From positions 1 to 6,918 of the forward strand of contig JAKSKA010000076.1 of assembly GCA_024401915.1 (NCBI GenBank): a stretch of 6,918 nt of DNA, read 5' to 3'. Each line of letters begins with the position of its first letter. The first letter of the stretch is position 1. The notes beneath the pieces were generated by a model, which was not told the origin of the DNA, made no database searches, and saw nothing but the letters and a program-made list of their open reading frames with translations. Source of the stretch: Bacteroidales bacterium. Lineage in GTDB: Bacteria; Bacteroidota; Bacteroidia; Bacteroidales; UBA932. Shown here in pieces: positions 6,163-6,918 of this stretch. The translations under genes and the position numbers were made by a program.

Positions 6163-6918
6163 CGTTTCAGGGACGGGTCGTTCCCAATCAGCCACTCAGC
6201 AATCTGGACCGCGTTCAACGCGGCCCCTTTTTTTATCTGGTCACCTGAGAGCCAATAGGTTATGCCGTTCTCGCAGGCCAGGTCCTTCCTTACGCGGCCC
6301 ACATAGACGGCGTCCTTTCCTCCGGTGAAGAGAGGCATAGGGTAGCGGAGCTTTGCCGGCTCGTCCTCGAGCACCACTCCGTCGGCGGATGCGAGTGCGG
6401 CCTGCACGTCCTTCACTTCAAGCGCCTTTTCCGTTTCCACCCAGACCGCCTCGGAATGCGAGCGCAGCGAGGATATGCGCACGCACATCGCGGAGCAGCG
6501 CACGTCGGAGTGGAGGATCTTGCGTGTCTCGTTGAACATCTTCATCTCCTCTTTCGTGTAGCCGTTGTCGGTGAAGATGTCTATCTGGGGTATGACGTTG
6601 TAGGCCAGCTGGTAGGGGAATTTCTCGATGGTGACCTCCCGGCCCTCGACGATTTCCCTGTACTGCTGCTGCAGTTCGGCCATAGCCTTCGCGCCGGCTC
6701 CGGATGCGGACTGGTAGCTTGCCACGTGGATGCGCGTGATATGGGACAGACGCTCTATCGGCTGGAGGGTGACGACCATCATTATCGTCGTGCAGTTCGG
6801 GTTCGCGATGATGCCGCGCGGACGTTCGAGCGCGTCCGCCGCATTGCATTCAGGCTCTCCTAGGGGCACGTCGGCGTCCATCCTGTAGGCGCTGGAGTTG
6901 TCTATAATTATGGTGCCG
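6159..6918 (-). CDS. asd: Aspartate-semialdehyde dehydrogenase, lacking its N-terminus (runs off the right edge)
   Basis: The enzyme reduces aspartyl phosphate to aspartate semialdehyde with NADPH, the branch point to lysine/diaminopimelate, threonine and methionine, in the cytoplasm. The visible 252 residues begin [19 protein letters not shown], the conserved DNSSA-x-R-M-D segment, so the frame continues past 6918 and the Met at 6881 is internal. IANPNCTT holds the catalytic Cys (visible residue 42), [10 protein letters not shown] holds the substrate-binding Gln (69), and [13 protein letters not shown] holds the catalytic His (154) and a substrate Arg. The C-terminus has the family's [12 protein letters not shown] block. 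About 80-85 residues, the NADPH-binding GxxGxxG part, are missing beyond the edge. The gene faces the exporter operon and shares the CTAG at its stop with it; no terminator of its own is visible after the stop. Confidence 0.96.
   Translation of the reverse strand, partial: GTIIIDNSSAYRMDADVPLGEPECNAADALERPRGIIANPNCTTIMMVVTLQPIERLSHITRIHVASYQSASGAGAKAMAELQQQYREIVEGREVTIEKFPYQLAYNVIPQIDIFTDNGYTKEEMKMFNETRKILHSDVRCSAMCVRISSLRSHSEAVWVETEKALEVKDVQAALASADGVVLEDEPAKLRYPMPLFTGGKDAVYVGRVRKDLACENGITYWLSGDQIKKGAALNAVQIAEWLIGNDPSLKR
6206..6234 (+). terminator. Intrinsic terminator for the exporter operon, inside asd
   Basis: On the plus strand CCGCG (6209-6213), loop TTCAA, CGCGG (6219-6223) form a perfect GC stem. 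It can be extended outwards by two G-C pairs (6206-6207 with 6225-6226) past one A-C mismatch. A run of seven T follows at 6228-6234. This is a classic Rho-independent terminator pointing rightwards, 47 nt beyond the stop of the six-TM gene. On the minus strand the same bases encode the Lys-Lys-Gly-Ala-Ala-Leu-Asn-Ala segment of asd. Confidence 0.75.

Noticed and set aside
6879..6881. ATG at 6881 as the start of asd
   Set aside because: The codons upstream to the window edge encode [12 protein letters not shown], conserved asd sequence, so this Met is internal and the gene is cut by the edge.

Overview
The window looks like a piece of a Bacteroidota chromosome, most likely from a fairly GC-rich Bacteroidales relative. 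The reasons are: promoter -7 elements of the TAnnTTTG type with AT-rich leaders, mostly no Shine-Dalgarno sequences, an S6 protein with a charged Ala/Lys/Glu tail, and an MMPL/LolA gene pair of the kind found in lipid or polyene loci of this phylum. The species cannot be named from this sequence alone.

Layout from left to right. Positions 1-481 (minus strand) hold the ribosomal protein pair rpsF (S6, complete) and rpsR (S18, first 30 codons only), with a good promoter and a small hairpin just upstream (509-559). Positions 566-2544 (minus strand) hold two genes joined by an ATGA overlap: a lysophospholipid acyltransferase-like (PlsC family) gene, then a secreted GH30-family glycosidase. Positions 2590-2619 are a very compact divergent control region with two face-to-face -7 elements. 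Positions 2644-6162 (plus strand) form a tight three-gene operon: a 12-TM RND/MMPL-type exporter, a LolA-like periplasmic carrier protein (ATGA overlap) and a six-TM protein of unknown family. Positions 6159-6918 (minus strand) hold the 3' three quarters of asd (aspartate-semialdehyde dehydrogenase). It converges on the plus operon, and the two stop codons share one CTAG. A strong intrinsic terminator pointing rightwards, suited to the plus operon, lies inside the asd coding sequence.

How the genes may work together. The five genes between the two housekeeping loci form a self-contained cell-envelope module: an acyltransferase, a secreted glycosidase, an inner-membrane exporter, a periplasmic lipoprotein/lipid carrier-like protein and an unknown membrane protein. 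MMPL exporter, LolA-like protein and acyltransferase are the accessory genes known from aryl-polyene/flexirubin-type clusters, but no ketosynthase, dehydratase or acyl carrier protein gene is present here. The simplest reading is a stand-alone system that makes or moves an acylated (perhaps glycosylated) lipid to the outer membrane; the cargo is unknown. Coding is dense: no gene-free stretch exceeds about 100 bases. I saw no tRNA, rRNA, CRISPR array, insertion sequence or phage gene.
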